From the NCBI GenBank assembly GCA_036322835.1, contig AP027304.1:2914001-2978000 (forward strand): a stretch of DNA of 64,000 nt. The letters run 5' to 3'. This DNA comes from Tenuifilaceae bacterium CYCD. Lineage in GTDB: Bacteria; Bacteroidota; Bacteroidia; Bacteroidales; Tenuifilaceae. Under the pieces are notes generated by a model. The model saw only the letters and a list, made by a program, of their open reading frames with translations. It ran no database searches and was not told where the DNA came from. Position 1 is the stretch's first letter. Each line of letters begins with the position of its first letter. Below are positions 55,873-64,000 of this stretch, in pieces. A program made the position numbers and the translations under genes.

Positions 55873-56871
55873 ATATGATTATCCGCAATTATACCTTATT
55901 TTACCATACCAAGTATCTTCTACAGCAGCAACCATAAGTCGTTCAAACAACTCTTTGCCAAAATATCTTCGATTGGTTTTATAACAAAACTCGTCCAGAT
56001 AGTTTTGCAGGTACACGTCTTTTATTTTGTGATTGACTCCTAAGAAGTTTCTCTTTGCATTGCTAATCATGGTATGCACCCATGGGAGTACTCTTGAAGC
56101 CTCCTCGGGTGGTACTATCTTTTTGATATGTCTGGAGCTTATCTCTTTGATTTTGTTAAAACCACGCCAGCCATCACTCTTAATCACCGATGAAGAGCTG
56201 GTGCTCGCTGAGACTACTTTGTTCATCGTTTTCGACGAAGAGTCCGGAATGACAACCATCTTTACGTATCGGAATGCTGATGGCTTTTTGTTCCTGCGAG
56301 GTCGCCCCCGCCTGGGATCAACTTTGGCCATAACTAGAACTTTGCTTTGCCGCTGACTGCCTCTTCCTCTTTTGGTCAGCTCGTCATTTTCGTCCTCTGC
56401 ATGGGTTCTGAAAAAGGCATCGTCCAGCTCGACAACGCCCTCCAATTCATACCGCTCATCGCGCAATCCCATGACCGATCTGATCTTGTGCATCATGGCC
56501 CAAATCGGTTCGTAGCGCTTATGGCCAAGCTGCCGCTGAACCTCAGCAGCAGAGATCCCTTTTTTGGTCATGGTCATCAGGTAAATGGCGTACAACCAGT
56601 ACTGAAAAGGTAGCTTCGATGACTCCATAACGGTGCCGCTTCGTAAGGTGGTTCTGTATCCACAGCTGCTGCAATCGTGCGAATTGTAGGTTTTGTTCCA
56701 GTAATGATGCGTATTGCCACACTTCTTGCAGACGACTCCTTTTCGCTCCTTAACGGTTCGAAAGTGTCTTATGCAGCTGGCTTCATCTGGATATTTCTTT
56801 ACAAAATCGATAAAATTCATCTCAAGTGTTTTTGTAAAGATAATTATTTTGGTACATTAGCGGATATGCAT
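55873..56871 (-). mobile_element. IS1595-family insertion sequence (999 bp)
   Basis: One transposase gene fills the element. The ends are imperfect inverted repeats: both carry TATCCGC a few bases inside and TACC seven to eight bases further (ATATGATTATCCGC at the left, ATGCATATCCGC at the right read inward). The flanks are an exact 8-bp duplication. An intact transposase and perfect target duplication suggest recent insertion. The outermost 2-5 bases of the ends are uncertain because flanks and ends are both AT-rich. Confidence 0.88.
55879..56820 (-). CDS. IS1595-family transposase (ISXO2-like)
   Basis: A 313-residue transposase. An N-terminal zinc ribbon (CKKCGNTHHYW...CSSCGYRTTL, about 31-60) is followed by an ISXO2-like DDE/DDEN catalytic domain, with VVELDDAFF near 128, SSSVIKSDGWRGF near 213, HTMISNAKRNFLGVNHKIKD near 247, and YLDEFCYKTNRRYF near 271. 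It looks intact. It lies in the same orientation as the disrupted regulator. Confidence 0.92.
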   Translation of the reverse strand: MNFIDFVKKYPDEASCIRHFRTVKERKGVVCKKCGNTHHYWNKTYNSHDCSSCGYRTTLRSGTVMESSKLPFQYWLYAIYLMTMTKKGISAAEVQRQLGHKRYEPIWAMMHKIRSVMGLRDERYELEGVVELDDAFFRTHAEDENDELTKRGRGSQRQSKVLVMAKVDPRRGRPRRNKKPSAFRYVKMVVIPDSSSKTMNKVVSASTSSSSVIKSDGWRGFNKIKEISSRHIKKIVPPEEASRVLPWVHTMISNAKRNFLGVNHKIKDVYLQNYLDEFCYKTNRRYFGKELFERLMVAAVEDTWYGKIRYNCG

Positions 56872-56879
56872 ATTATAAT
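56872..56879. repeat. target-site duplication, right copy
   Basis: ATTATAAT, the partner of 55865-55872. It marks the edge of the insertion. Confidence 0.85.
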
Positions 56880-57362
56880 AATAGGAAGAAGTTGCCAGAA
56901 TATGAAACGTTGAGTTACAAAGTGTGGATTTAAGAGTGTTATCATTGTAAATGTAAAAAGCAATGCCTGCGATGAGGATAGCATGAGGCTTATAAAGGAA
57001 AATGCTTCTTTGCTATTGTCGTTGAGGTTGAACAGTAATATGGCTAAAGTTAGAAGTGCTATTAAAAAGTAGGCTCCAGCTAGGATTTTTAATGAAATTC
57101 GATAGTTTTTTAACTCTTTATTTTGAGGAATCGGAAAGGCTAAAAAACAGATAGCCATTACACAACCGATAACTATAAAAATCTCATTGGTAAGATGGTA
57201 TAGGTGATCAATCATTTGTAGTTAAAGGAAATCAAACTTTTATTTCAAAATTGATAGCGAAAATATAAGGTTTCGACTTTTTGCGCAAACTTTTTTGAAT
57301 AAAGTTTTGAAAGAGTTTGTTTTTTAGAATTTCTGCTAATTGTTTGTGTCGTACATGTGAAA

Positions 57363-57395
57363 ATAATGGGAACTCAATTTTTGAGTTCCCATTAT
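57363..57395 (-). terminator. intrinsic terminator of giant gene 2
   Basis: A 15-bp perfect stem, ATAATGGGAACTCAA/TTGAGTTCCCATTAT, with a 3-base loop, followed on the minus strand by TTTTC. It begins 24 bases past the stop of the giant gene. Confidence 0.85.
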
Positions 57396-57418
57396 AGAAT
57401 TAAGATTTGTGATGTTGA

Positions 57419-60400
57419 TTATTCTTTAATCCAGCGAACCACTTTGCTATTATTGGCGGAGGTAATTTTGAACAGGTATATTCCCTTTGCCATTGTCGAA
57501 ATGTCAACAGGGGTAATACTACCGCTAACCACCACGGTTTTTAGTACAGACCCATTGATACTGATGAGTTCCACGGTTGTCTTTCCGAGATTTGAGGGCA
57601 ACTTGATGTTGATGAACTCTGTGGCAGGGTTTGGGTACAGCTCAACGGCCGTTAGGGCGTTGTCGCCAATACCCACCGCGGCGCTCTGGGTGACCACGAT
57701 GGTTTTGGCTTCCACGCCTGAGCCCTCAACTGTTACAGCAGCGGTACGCTCCGCGGTATTCGGATTAGCCTCCGCGGATAGGGTTATTGTGGCATCACCG
57801 GTACCTGAGGTAGAACTGATGGATAACCAACTTTCAGCTGAGGATATGGTCCACGTAACGTTTGAAGTAATCGTAAAGTCAACCGTGCTGTTTGCCGCAG
57901 CACCAACGGTGAGTTCTGTTGCCGATACGGTTAGCAAAGGACTCGCCGTGATGTGCAGGGTTCCTGCTACGTACGAGAACGCATAGTTGCTATCCGATCC
58001 GCCCGCAACGGTGATGGTGTAATCTCCAGCAGCACTTTCCTGTGTTGCGTTGGTGGTGGCAGTTGGCTTACTATCCAAATCGTTTTCATCATCACTGTTA
58101 ACAAAACCAGAGTAAGATACTGTTAGCGCAGGAATTGGTGATCCTTCCTCCACTGTTTTGTCCTCAGCGGTTGCAGTTAGCATAGCCTTTACCACGTTTA
58201 TGGTTGTGGTTTGGGTAGCCTCTGCGTATGTACTTAAATCGGAAGGCGTAAAGGTGACGCTCAGCACTTGGCTATTTCCAGCATTGAGAATGCTGCCGAT
58301 TGCAGGGGCGTATGTAAATGTCCCTTCAGCATTGCAGGTGGCATTCAGTTGGGTTGCGCTTAGCGCTGTACCGTAAACAATATCCGACGGTGTATTCCAA
58401 ATAATTGCCGGTATTAGTTTGTCGGTAATGGACAATGTGCCATTTACGTAAGTGAAACTGTAGTTTTCGTCTACTCCTCCGGTAACAATAATTGGGTATT
58501 CGCCAACAGGACTTTCAGTTGTTGCCGTTGTTGTTGCAACTGGCTTGGTGTTGAGGACGGACTCACTTTCATTGTTGACAAATCCGGAGTATCCAAATGT
58601 TAGTGTAGGAATAGCCGCGCCATGCTGAATGGTTTGATTATCGGCTGTAACTGTCAAAACGGCTTTGTTTACATTGATAATAACCGATTTGGTTGTAGCG
58701 GCATAGACCGAACCGTCCGATGGGGTAAAGGTTACTGTCAGCGTTTGGCTATTGCCGGCATTTAGGATGCTTCCCTGTGCAGGGGAATAAACGAAAGATC
58801 CTTCCACATCGGCAGCGGCGTTGAGCTGAGTTGAACTTAGTGCCGTGCCATAAGTAATGCTCTCGGGGTTGTTCCAAGCAATGACTGGTACCTGCTTAGC
58901 AGTAACAGTCAGCGTCCCTGCGGAGTATGAGATTGAGTAATTATCAAGACCATTACCTTGAGCATTGCTTGCTATAATCGGATATTCGCCTTCATCTGCA
59001 CTGACCAATGCTCCATCACAGGCAAGGGCAACGGTGTTTACTGCATCGCTTCCGTACATGGTTGAAGTTGTAAATTCCGTTCCAGCGAACGTGTAGGCTT
59101 GTCCTTTTGTTTTGACAATATTATTTGCCGTAATAGCAAGGCTGGCCAGTGTAATATCGCTCGAAAGCTCTGGCTGTGTCAACGTGTAGTTGGCTGCATC
59201 GGTTCCCGAAAGGATTATTGTTTCAAAATTAACTCCAATGCCAGTTCCAACATTTGCCTGGGCAAAAGTTCCGGAAGTTGGCATGGTAGTCGTAACTACA
59301 TCGCCACTAATTACTCCTGAAAGTTCGCCGCCACTCAGGGTTGCTGTGGTAGTCCCATCGTAAACCTTACTGCTGGCAACCAGGTTGCTAACGGTAAGCT
59401 GCTGAGTAGTAATATCAGCTGAAGCAGTTCCGCTTGTAGAAGCAAGGGTGTAATTTGCAGAACCTGTACCACCACTAATGGCAATATTGGTATAGTTAAC
59501 GGTTTTGCCTGTACCTGCGTTTTTATCGGCAAAGGCGGCATTATAAGTAAAGTTCAGTTCATCGCTGTTTACACGGTCGTCGCTAAAGCCCGTGCCGGTA
59601 ACAGTAGTGGAAGCATCATACACCTTATTATCGGCTGTAAAGCTGCTCAGGGTAAGAGTACGAGCGGTAATATCAGCAGTAAAGCCCGAAGGCTGGGTAA
59701 GCGTATAGTTTCCTGCATCGTTGCCGCTTAAGGCGATATTCGAAATGGTAACAGCTATCCCTGTTCCAACAGTTGCCTGGGCAAAAGTACCGGAGGTTGG
59801 CATAGTAGCAGTAACCGCATCATCGCCGATAATACCGGTTAGAGTACCACCGCTTAATATAGCATTAGTAGTCCCATCGTATGCCTTGCTGTTTGCAGCC
59901 AGACCGGAAACGGTGAGCGTAGCAGTTGTAATGTTGGCTGATAGTGTAGGCTGTGTCAGCGTGTAGTTGACTGCATCGTCTCCCGAAAGGGTGATTGTTT
60001 CAATAGCAACGTTAATGCCCGTACCAACAGTTGCCTGGGCAAATGTGCCAGAAGTTGGCATAGTGGCAGTAACCACATCGCCACTGATTATCCCAACAAA
60101 CTGCCCACCACTCAGGGTTGCAACATTGGTACCATCGTAAACCTTATTGCTGGCAACCAGGTTGCTTACGCTAAGCACAGCCGGGCTAACGGTAAGTGTA
60201 CCATTTACGCTGGTAATCTCGTAGTTGTTATCTGTGCCTTCCGACAGGGTAATGGTATAAGTTCCGGCAGCACTCAATGTATCTGTTGTAGTAGAAGCAA
60301 CAGGGGCAATATCGAGTACGCTGGCATCGTCGTTATTTACCAAACCCGTATAGGAAATGGCCAAATCGGGGTTAACCGAACCGTAAACACGGGTATAATT

Positions 60401-63400
60401 TGCAGTAGCAGTCAACGGAGCCTTGCCCACATTGATGGTAACCGTTTTACTTGCCGAAGCATAGGTTGTTCCATCTGATGGAACAAAGGTTACATTCAAA
60501 GCCTGTGCATTCCCTGCATTCAGCACTGAATCGACAGTCGGGCTGTAAGTAAACGTACCATCGACTGTAGTACTAGCATTCAAATGGGTTGCACTAAGTG
60601 CTGTTCCATAGGCAATATCGGCAGGGGCAACCCATGTAATAACCGGCACCGAAAGGGTGGTAAGGGTAAGAGTTCCTTTCTGGTAGTTAAGGTTGTAGTT
60701 GTTGTCGGTTCCGGCCAGCACATAAATGTTATAACTGCCGGCAGCGCTTGATGATGTTGCCTTTGTAGTTGCAACCGGCGCCAAATCCAAATCGGAAACA
60801 TTGTCGCCATTTACAAATCCCGAGTAGGTAAAGGTAAGTTCGGGGATTATGCTGCCTGTCTGAAGGGTCAGGTCGTCGGCGGTAGCCAAAAGTTCAGCTT
60901 TGTTTACCGTGTAGGTTACTGTTTTTGTAGCAGCCGAATATTTGCTGTTATCGGGTGTAAAAGTTACAGTAAGGGTATTCGCACCGGCATCGAATATCGA
61001 GTCGGCAGAGAAGCTGTAGCTAAACGAACCCGCTATATTGGCAGTGGCATTCATTATATCGGCACCGATGTAACTTCCATAGGTAGCCTCAGCCGGAGTA
61101 TCCCAGGTAATGATTGTTTGTAAATCAACCTGGCTTATCAGGGCCTCCCAGCCACCATAGGTTATACTCCCATCGCTATAAAAATACAAGTATAATGCAC
61201 CTTCGGGGTTAGTGGCAGTAACTGTTGAATTATAGGATGAACCAATCTGGTGAGCCAATCTGGTTGCCTCGGTATTTGTTCCATTATAAATTTCCAAATA
61301 ATCACAATAGTTTTCAGTATAAAATGAACTGAAGTCCACCTTCACAGCCTTACCAACTTCTGAAGGGTAAAGGACTAGTGTATAGCGTTCCTTGCATGAA
61401 TAATCGCTGTTATTGTTTCCTGAATCGTAAAACCGGATATTGGCGTCTGAAGTTAAGGTTACAGTATTATTGGACATGAGTAACACATCGGTGGTAATGT
61501 AGTTCTCCTTAACCAGGGTTTTGCTGTTTACACCATCCGATACGGCTAACGAAACCGTGTAAACCCCACAAGAGGTGTACTTGTGTGCCGGGTTTTGTTC
61601 GGTTGAAGTTGTGCCATCGCCAAAATCCCAGCTCCACGAGGTAATGTTCCCCTGGCTGGCATCGGTAAAGGTAACGGTAGGCAACACTCCCGATGTTTTA
61701 TCGGCGCTGAATGCGGCGACTATTGCTTTTGCGGTAATAAAGTTGTCTTTAACCAGCGTTTCGGTATTGTAACCATCCGAAACGGTAAGGCTAACCGTAT
61801 AGGTGCCTACTGAGGTATAGGTATGGCTGGGGTTTTGCTCAACTGATGTGCTGCCATCGCCAAAATCCCAACTCCACGAGGTTGCCCCTTCTGTTTCGTC
61901 GGTAAACTGTACCACAGGTTGATAGCCGGAAGTATTATCGGCGCTAAAGGCCGGGGCAATTTTAGTTGCTGTTATGCTTCGTGGGCACTGGTTACTATTG
62001 CTACTGGCATCGGTAGCAGTAAGGGTTACGGTATAGGTGCCGGCTGTGTTGAAGGTGTGCGAGGGATTGGTATCGGTAACGGCATCGCTGCCATCGCCAA
62101 AGTTCCACGAAAGGGAGGTATAACCTACGCTGGTATTGGTAAACTGTACTGTGGGCCGATAACCGGTGGTAATGTCGGTAGCAAAACTGGCAGTAACGGC
62201 ATCTACAACTCTAATGGCCTTTGAAATGGTTTCGCTTGCTGTACCATTCGATATAGTGAGCGTAACCGTGTAGGTGCCCGTTGCGGTATAGGTATGCGAA
62301 GGGTTCTGGTCGGTCGAGGTGCTGCCATCGCCAAAATCCCAGCTCCAGGCGTTAAGCCCGCCCATAATGCTGGCATCGGTAAAGGTAACGGATAGCGGGT
62401 TCAAGCCCAGCGTATCAGAGACAGTAAACGCAGCTTCTGGAAGCACTTCGGTAACCAAAGCTTTCCAACCACTATATGTTACACTATTATCACTATGAAA
62501 GTAAACACAAAGGGCTCCATTGCTATTGGTTGCCTGGACCCTGGCTGTATAGGTAGTTCCTATTTGATTGGCTAACTGGGTTGAAGTGTTGTCAATATAA
62601 ATTCTCATATAGTCACAACTTTCTGACACATAGGAGAAAAAATCCATCCGTATCAATGCCCCGGGTGTAGAAGGGTAGAATCTAAGGGTATAATTTTCAT
62701 TGTTCTGGTAATTGTAATTTTCACCACCTGAATCGTAGAAGTAAAGTGAATCGGCAACGGTTACAAAGCCGCTATTCATTAATACCTCTCTTGAGATAGT
62801 AATATAGTCGCTTTTTACCAGCGTATCGGAGGTTGTACCATCTGACGTAACCAGACTTACAGAATAGGTTCCGGCAGAGGCATAGCTATGCGAAGGGCTC
62901 TGCACGCTGGAGGTAGCACCATCGCCAAAATTCCATGCCCATGAAGTAATGGTAGTATTGCTGACCGTAGATGCATCGGTAAAGGAAATAGGCAAAAGAG
63001 GCGTATTTTCAGTAGAACTGGCCTCAAAAGCCGAACTTATGCTGATACCAGCAGCCTGCGTGAAGGTTAGGCGAATGGTATCTTCCCCGGTAGCCGTTAA
63101 AGTTACTATGGCGCTGCGCTCCATTCTTGATGTAGTATTGTCGCCGTATGTAAGGGTCAGGGCTTTACTGCCTGAACCCGTTTCCTGGCTAAGGGTAAGC
63201 CAGCTTTCGGAACTGCTTGCCGCCCAGTCGAGGGTTGATGCAATAACCAATTCGGTTGAACCAGCAGCATAACCTAGATCGGTAGTAGCGCTGCCTCTCA
63301 GAATATTCGACGGAACCCCTTCGGCCCAGTTGGAGGAGTTGCCACTAAGGGCAAAATTATTCAGCGTGCCATCATTACAATTAGATGTAACATCGTTGAG

Positions 63401-64000
63401 GATGGTTAAGCCCAGGTTGGAGGCATTGGCCACGCCCTGGTTAAAGTTATAGTATGCAAGCAAGCCGTTAGTACCGCTGGTTTGTTGGTTCATATCCTGG
63501 TTTACTTCGTCAAGGGTACGCACGGTATTCCATACCCGCACCTCGTCGATATTTCCTTTAAAATACAGGTCATAATCGGGTTCGTCACCTATTGTCATAT
63601 TTTTTGTGCCGGCGTTAAATGAACTTAAACTTGCCGAACCTGCCAATATGCCATTAACGTACAGGTTCACACTTGAACCATCGCAGGTTGCGGCTATATG
63701 GGCCCACTCCCCTTCAGTAAGATGGTCTGAAGCGGTAACTGTTTTTGATGTAGCGTTTCCAATAAGAATTATTTCCGGATTCGAATTGGTGTTCACATAC
63801 AACCCGAAGCCGGTAGATGCAGAAAGATCTCTTGTAGTTATAATTGTATTGTAAGTCTCTTTATATTCCGGCTTCACCCATGCCTCAACGGTGAATGTTG
63901 AAGGGGCGATAGTGCCCAGCGAAACGTAATCGTTGCTACCATCGAAGGAGAGGGAGTTGTTGCCTTGTGCGGTTTGGGTAACCACCACGGCTGCCGGCTC
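57419..64000 (-). CDS. giant modular T9SS-secreted surface protein 2, N-terminus beyond window
   Basis: The frame is open from the right edge to the stop at 57419 (2,193 residues seen). It enters at EPAAVVVTQTAQ, which matches the end of a BACON domain before the third LamG of giant protein 1, so about 830 or more residues are probably missing. Visible order: LamG (about 13-233), BACON, PKD, CUB-like (about 407-520), four PKD, CUB-like (about 840-957), Ig-like/MBG repeats with four YDG repeats (KVYDGTT type), a last BACON and a T9SS type A signal (ELYPNPATEFINIKL...VRWIKE). It is a clear paralogue of protein 1 with more YDG units and one fewer PKD in the shared part. Many third positions are more GC-rich. 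Confidence 0.92.
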   Translation of the reverse strand, partial: EPAAVVVTQTAQGNNSLSFDGSNDYVSLGTIAPSTFTVEAWVKPEYKETYNTIITTRDLSASTGFGLYVNTNSNPEIILIGNATSKTVTASDHLTEGEWAHIAATCDGSSVNLYVNGILAGSASLSSFNAGTKNMTIGDEPDYDLYFKGNIDEVRVWNTVRTLDEVNQDMNQQTSGTNGLLAYYNFNQGVANASNLGLTILNDVTSNCNDGTLNNFALSGNSSNWAEGVPSNILRGSATTDLGYAAGSTELVIASTLDWAASSSESWLTLSQETGSGSKALTLTYGDNTTSRMERSAIVTLTATGEDTIRLTFTQAAGISISSAFEASSTENTPLLPISFTDASTVSNTTITSWAWNFGDGATSSVQSPSHSYASAGTYSVSLVTSDGTTSDTLVKSDYITISREVLMNSGFVTVADSLYFYDSGGENYNYQNNENYTLRFYPSTPGALIRMDFFSYVSESCDYMRIYIDNTSTQLANQIGTTYTARVQATNSNGALCVYFHSDNSVTYSGWKALVTEVLPEAAFTVSDTLGLNPLSVTFTDASIMGGLNAWSWDFGDGSTSTDQNPSHTYTATGTYTVTLTISNGTASETISKAIRVVDAVTASFATDITTGYRPTVQFTNTSVGYTSLSWNFGDGSDAVTDTNPSHTFNTAGTYTVTLTATDASSNSNQCPRSITATKIAPAFSADNTSGYQPVVQFTDETEGATSWSWDFGDGSTSVEQNPSHTYTSVGTYTVSLTVSDGYNTETLVKDNFITAKAIVAAFSADKTSGVLPTVTFTDASQGNITSWSWDFGDGTTSTEQNPAHKYTSCGVYTVSLAVSDGVNSKTLVKENYITTDVLLMSNNTVTLTSDANIRFYDSGNNNSDYSCKERYTLVLYPSEVGKAVKVDFSSFYTENYCDYLEIYNGTNTEATRLAHQIGSSYNSTVTATNPEGALYLYFYSDGSITYGGWEALISQVDLQTIITWDTPAEATYGSYIGADIMNATANIAGSFSYSFSADSIFDAGANTLTVTFTPDNSKYSAATKTVTYTVNKAELLATADDLTLQTGSIIPELTFTYSGFVNGDNVSDLDLAPVATTKATSSSAAGSYNIYVLAGTDNNYNLNYQKGTLTLTTLSVPVITWVAPADIAYGTALSATHLNASTTVDGTFTYSPTVDSVLNAGNAQALNVTFVPSDGTTYASASKTVTINVGKAPLTATANYTRVYGSVNPDLAISYTGLVNNDDASVLDIAPVASTTTDTLSAAGTYTITLSEGTDNNYEITSVNGTLTVSPAVLSVSNLVASNKVYDGTNVATLSGGQFVGIISGDVVTATMPTSGTFAQATVGTGINVAIETITLSGDDAVNYTLTQPTLSANITTATLTVSGLAANSKAYDGTTNAILSGGTLTGIIGDDAVTATMPTSGTFAQATVGTGIAVTISNIALSGNDAGNYTLTQPSGFTADITARTLTLSSFTADNKVYDASTTVTGTGFSDDRVNSDELNFTYNAAFADKNAGTGKTVNYTNIAISGGTGSANYTLASTSGTASADITTQQLTVSNLVASSKVYDGTTTATLSGGELSGVISGDVVTTTMPTSGTFAQANVGTGIGVNFETIILSGTDAANYTLTQPELSSDITLASLAITANNIVKTKGQAYTFAGTEFTTSTMYGSDAVNTVALACDGALVSADEGEYPIIASNAQGNGLDNYSISYSAGTLTVTAKQVPVIAWNNPESITYGTALSSTQLNAAADVEGSFVYSPAQGSILNAGNSQTLTVTFTPSDGSVYAATTKSVIINVNKAVLTVTADNQTIQHGAAIPTLTFGYSGFVNNESESVLNTKPVATTTATTESPVGEYPIIVTGGVDENYSFTYVNGTLSITDKLIPAIIWNTPSDIVYGTALSATQLNATCNAEGTFTYAPAIGSILNAGNSQVLSVTFTPSDLSTYAEATQTTTINVVKAMLTATAEDKTVEEGSPIPALTVSYSGFVNSDDENDLDSKPTATTNATQESAAGDYTITVAGGSDSNYAFSYVAGTLHITASPLLTVSATELTVGAAANSTVDFTITSNVTWTISSAESWLSISSTSGTGDATITLSAEANPNTAERTAAVTVEGSGVEAKTIVVTQSAAVGIGDNALTAVELYPNPATEFINIKLPSNLGKTTVELISINGSVLKTVVVSGSITPVDISTMAKGIYLFKITSANNSKVVRWIKE

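Larger units (their letters stand above)
55057..57215 (-). pseudogene. AraC-family membrane regulator split by an insertion sequence
   Basis: The N-terminal part (57215 to 56872; MIDHLYHLTNEIFIVIGCV, hydrophobic helices) and the C-terminal part (55864 to 55057) are separated by an insertion. Removing the 999-bp element and one 8-bp repeat rejoins them in frame (LLPIIIITALYAVISI), giving one 383-residue protein. It has about six to seven membrane helices followed by an AraC/XylS HTH domain (about 275-365: ITIDEMAKLIQLNRTTLSKFI, SIRQIAEQTGFSEQTNFSRQF). The regulator is probably inactive. A TTG at 55647 could give a fragment of 196 residues that keeps the HTH. It sits between two giant T9SS cargo genes, so it may have controlled them. 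Confidence 0.88.

Noticed and set aside
46464-64000. Tandem PKD/YDG coding repeats as a CRISPR or satellite array
   Set aside because: Repeats are long, degenerate and in frame with protein domains; there are no short direct repeats with unique spacers.

Overview
The window looks like chromosomal DNA from an anaerobic, hydrogen-metabolising member of the Bacteroidetes, most likely Bacteroidales. The evidence is the AT-rich base composition, several promoters of the Bacteroidetes type (-33 TTG/TTTG and -7 TAnnTTTG), two giant proteins with type IX secretion (T9SS) C-terminal signals, a PorE-like envelope protein, and 2-oxoacid:ferredoxin oxidoreductase and [FeFe]-hydrogenase genes. The species cannot be fixed from the sequence alone.

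Layout. 1-6.3 kb (minus strand): carB (cut by the left edge) and carA behind a leader with two intrinsic terminators, a RelE/ParE-type toxin broken by an amber codon with its antitoxin, truA and a GNAT acetyltransferase. 6.3-13.4 kb: alaS, divergent from two tandem M23 peptidases, a MerR regulator, a Nif3-like protein and a coiled-coil zinc-ribbon protein. 13.4-15.7 kb: a PorE-like protein ending in SPOR repeats. 15.9-30.7 kb: the hydrogenase island. A minus-strand operon (stand-alone [2Fe-2S] protein, PAS-bearing group C3-like sensory hydrogenase, SpoIIE-type phosphatase) diverges from a plus-strand run: hydC-hydB-hydA (electron-bifurcating type), a group C1-like sensory hydrogenase fused to a histidine kinase, a receiver protein, a receiver-histidine kinase hybrid, rex, ribF and hydG. 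A near-perfect Rex operator lies just upstream of hydC. 30.7-37.3 kb: a beta-propeller/metallopeptidase/outer-membrane protein, a TM1266-like hydrogenase-associated regulator, a YbhN-type membrane protein, a LiaF-like protein and hydE. 37.4-42 kb: small genes, a candidate non-coding RNA, then yicC-gmk-nadD-TPR. 42-46 kb: an aminotransferase plus korDABC operon. 46.4-64 kb: two giant paralogous T9SS cargo proteins (LamG, BACON, PKD, CUB-like, MBG and YDG repeats) flanking an AraC-family membrane regulator split by a 999-bp IS1595-type element with an exact 8-bp target duplication.

How it fits together. The Kor enzyme makes reduced ferredoxin from 2-oxoacids, and HydABC can combine ferredoxin and NADH to make H2. 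Rex can tie hydABC expression to NADH/NAD+, the two sensory hydrogenases can report H2 or redox state to a kinase/receiver chain and a phosphatase, RibF makes the FMN that HydB needs, and HydG and HydE build the H-cluster. HydF is not in this window. The sensory wiring is inference from gene content; the gene identities rest on visible motifs.
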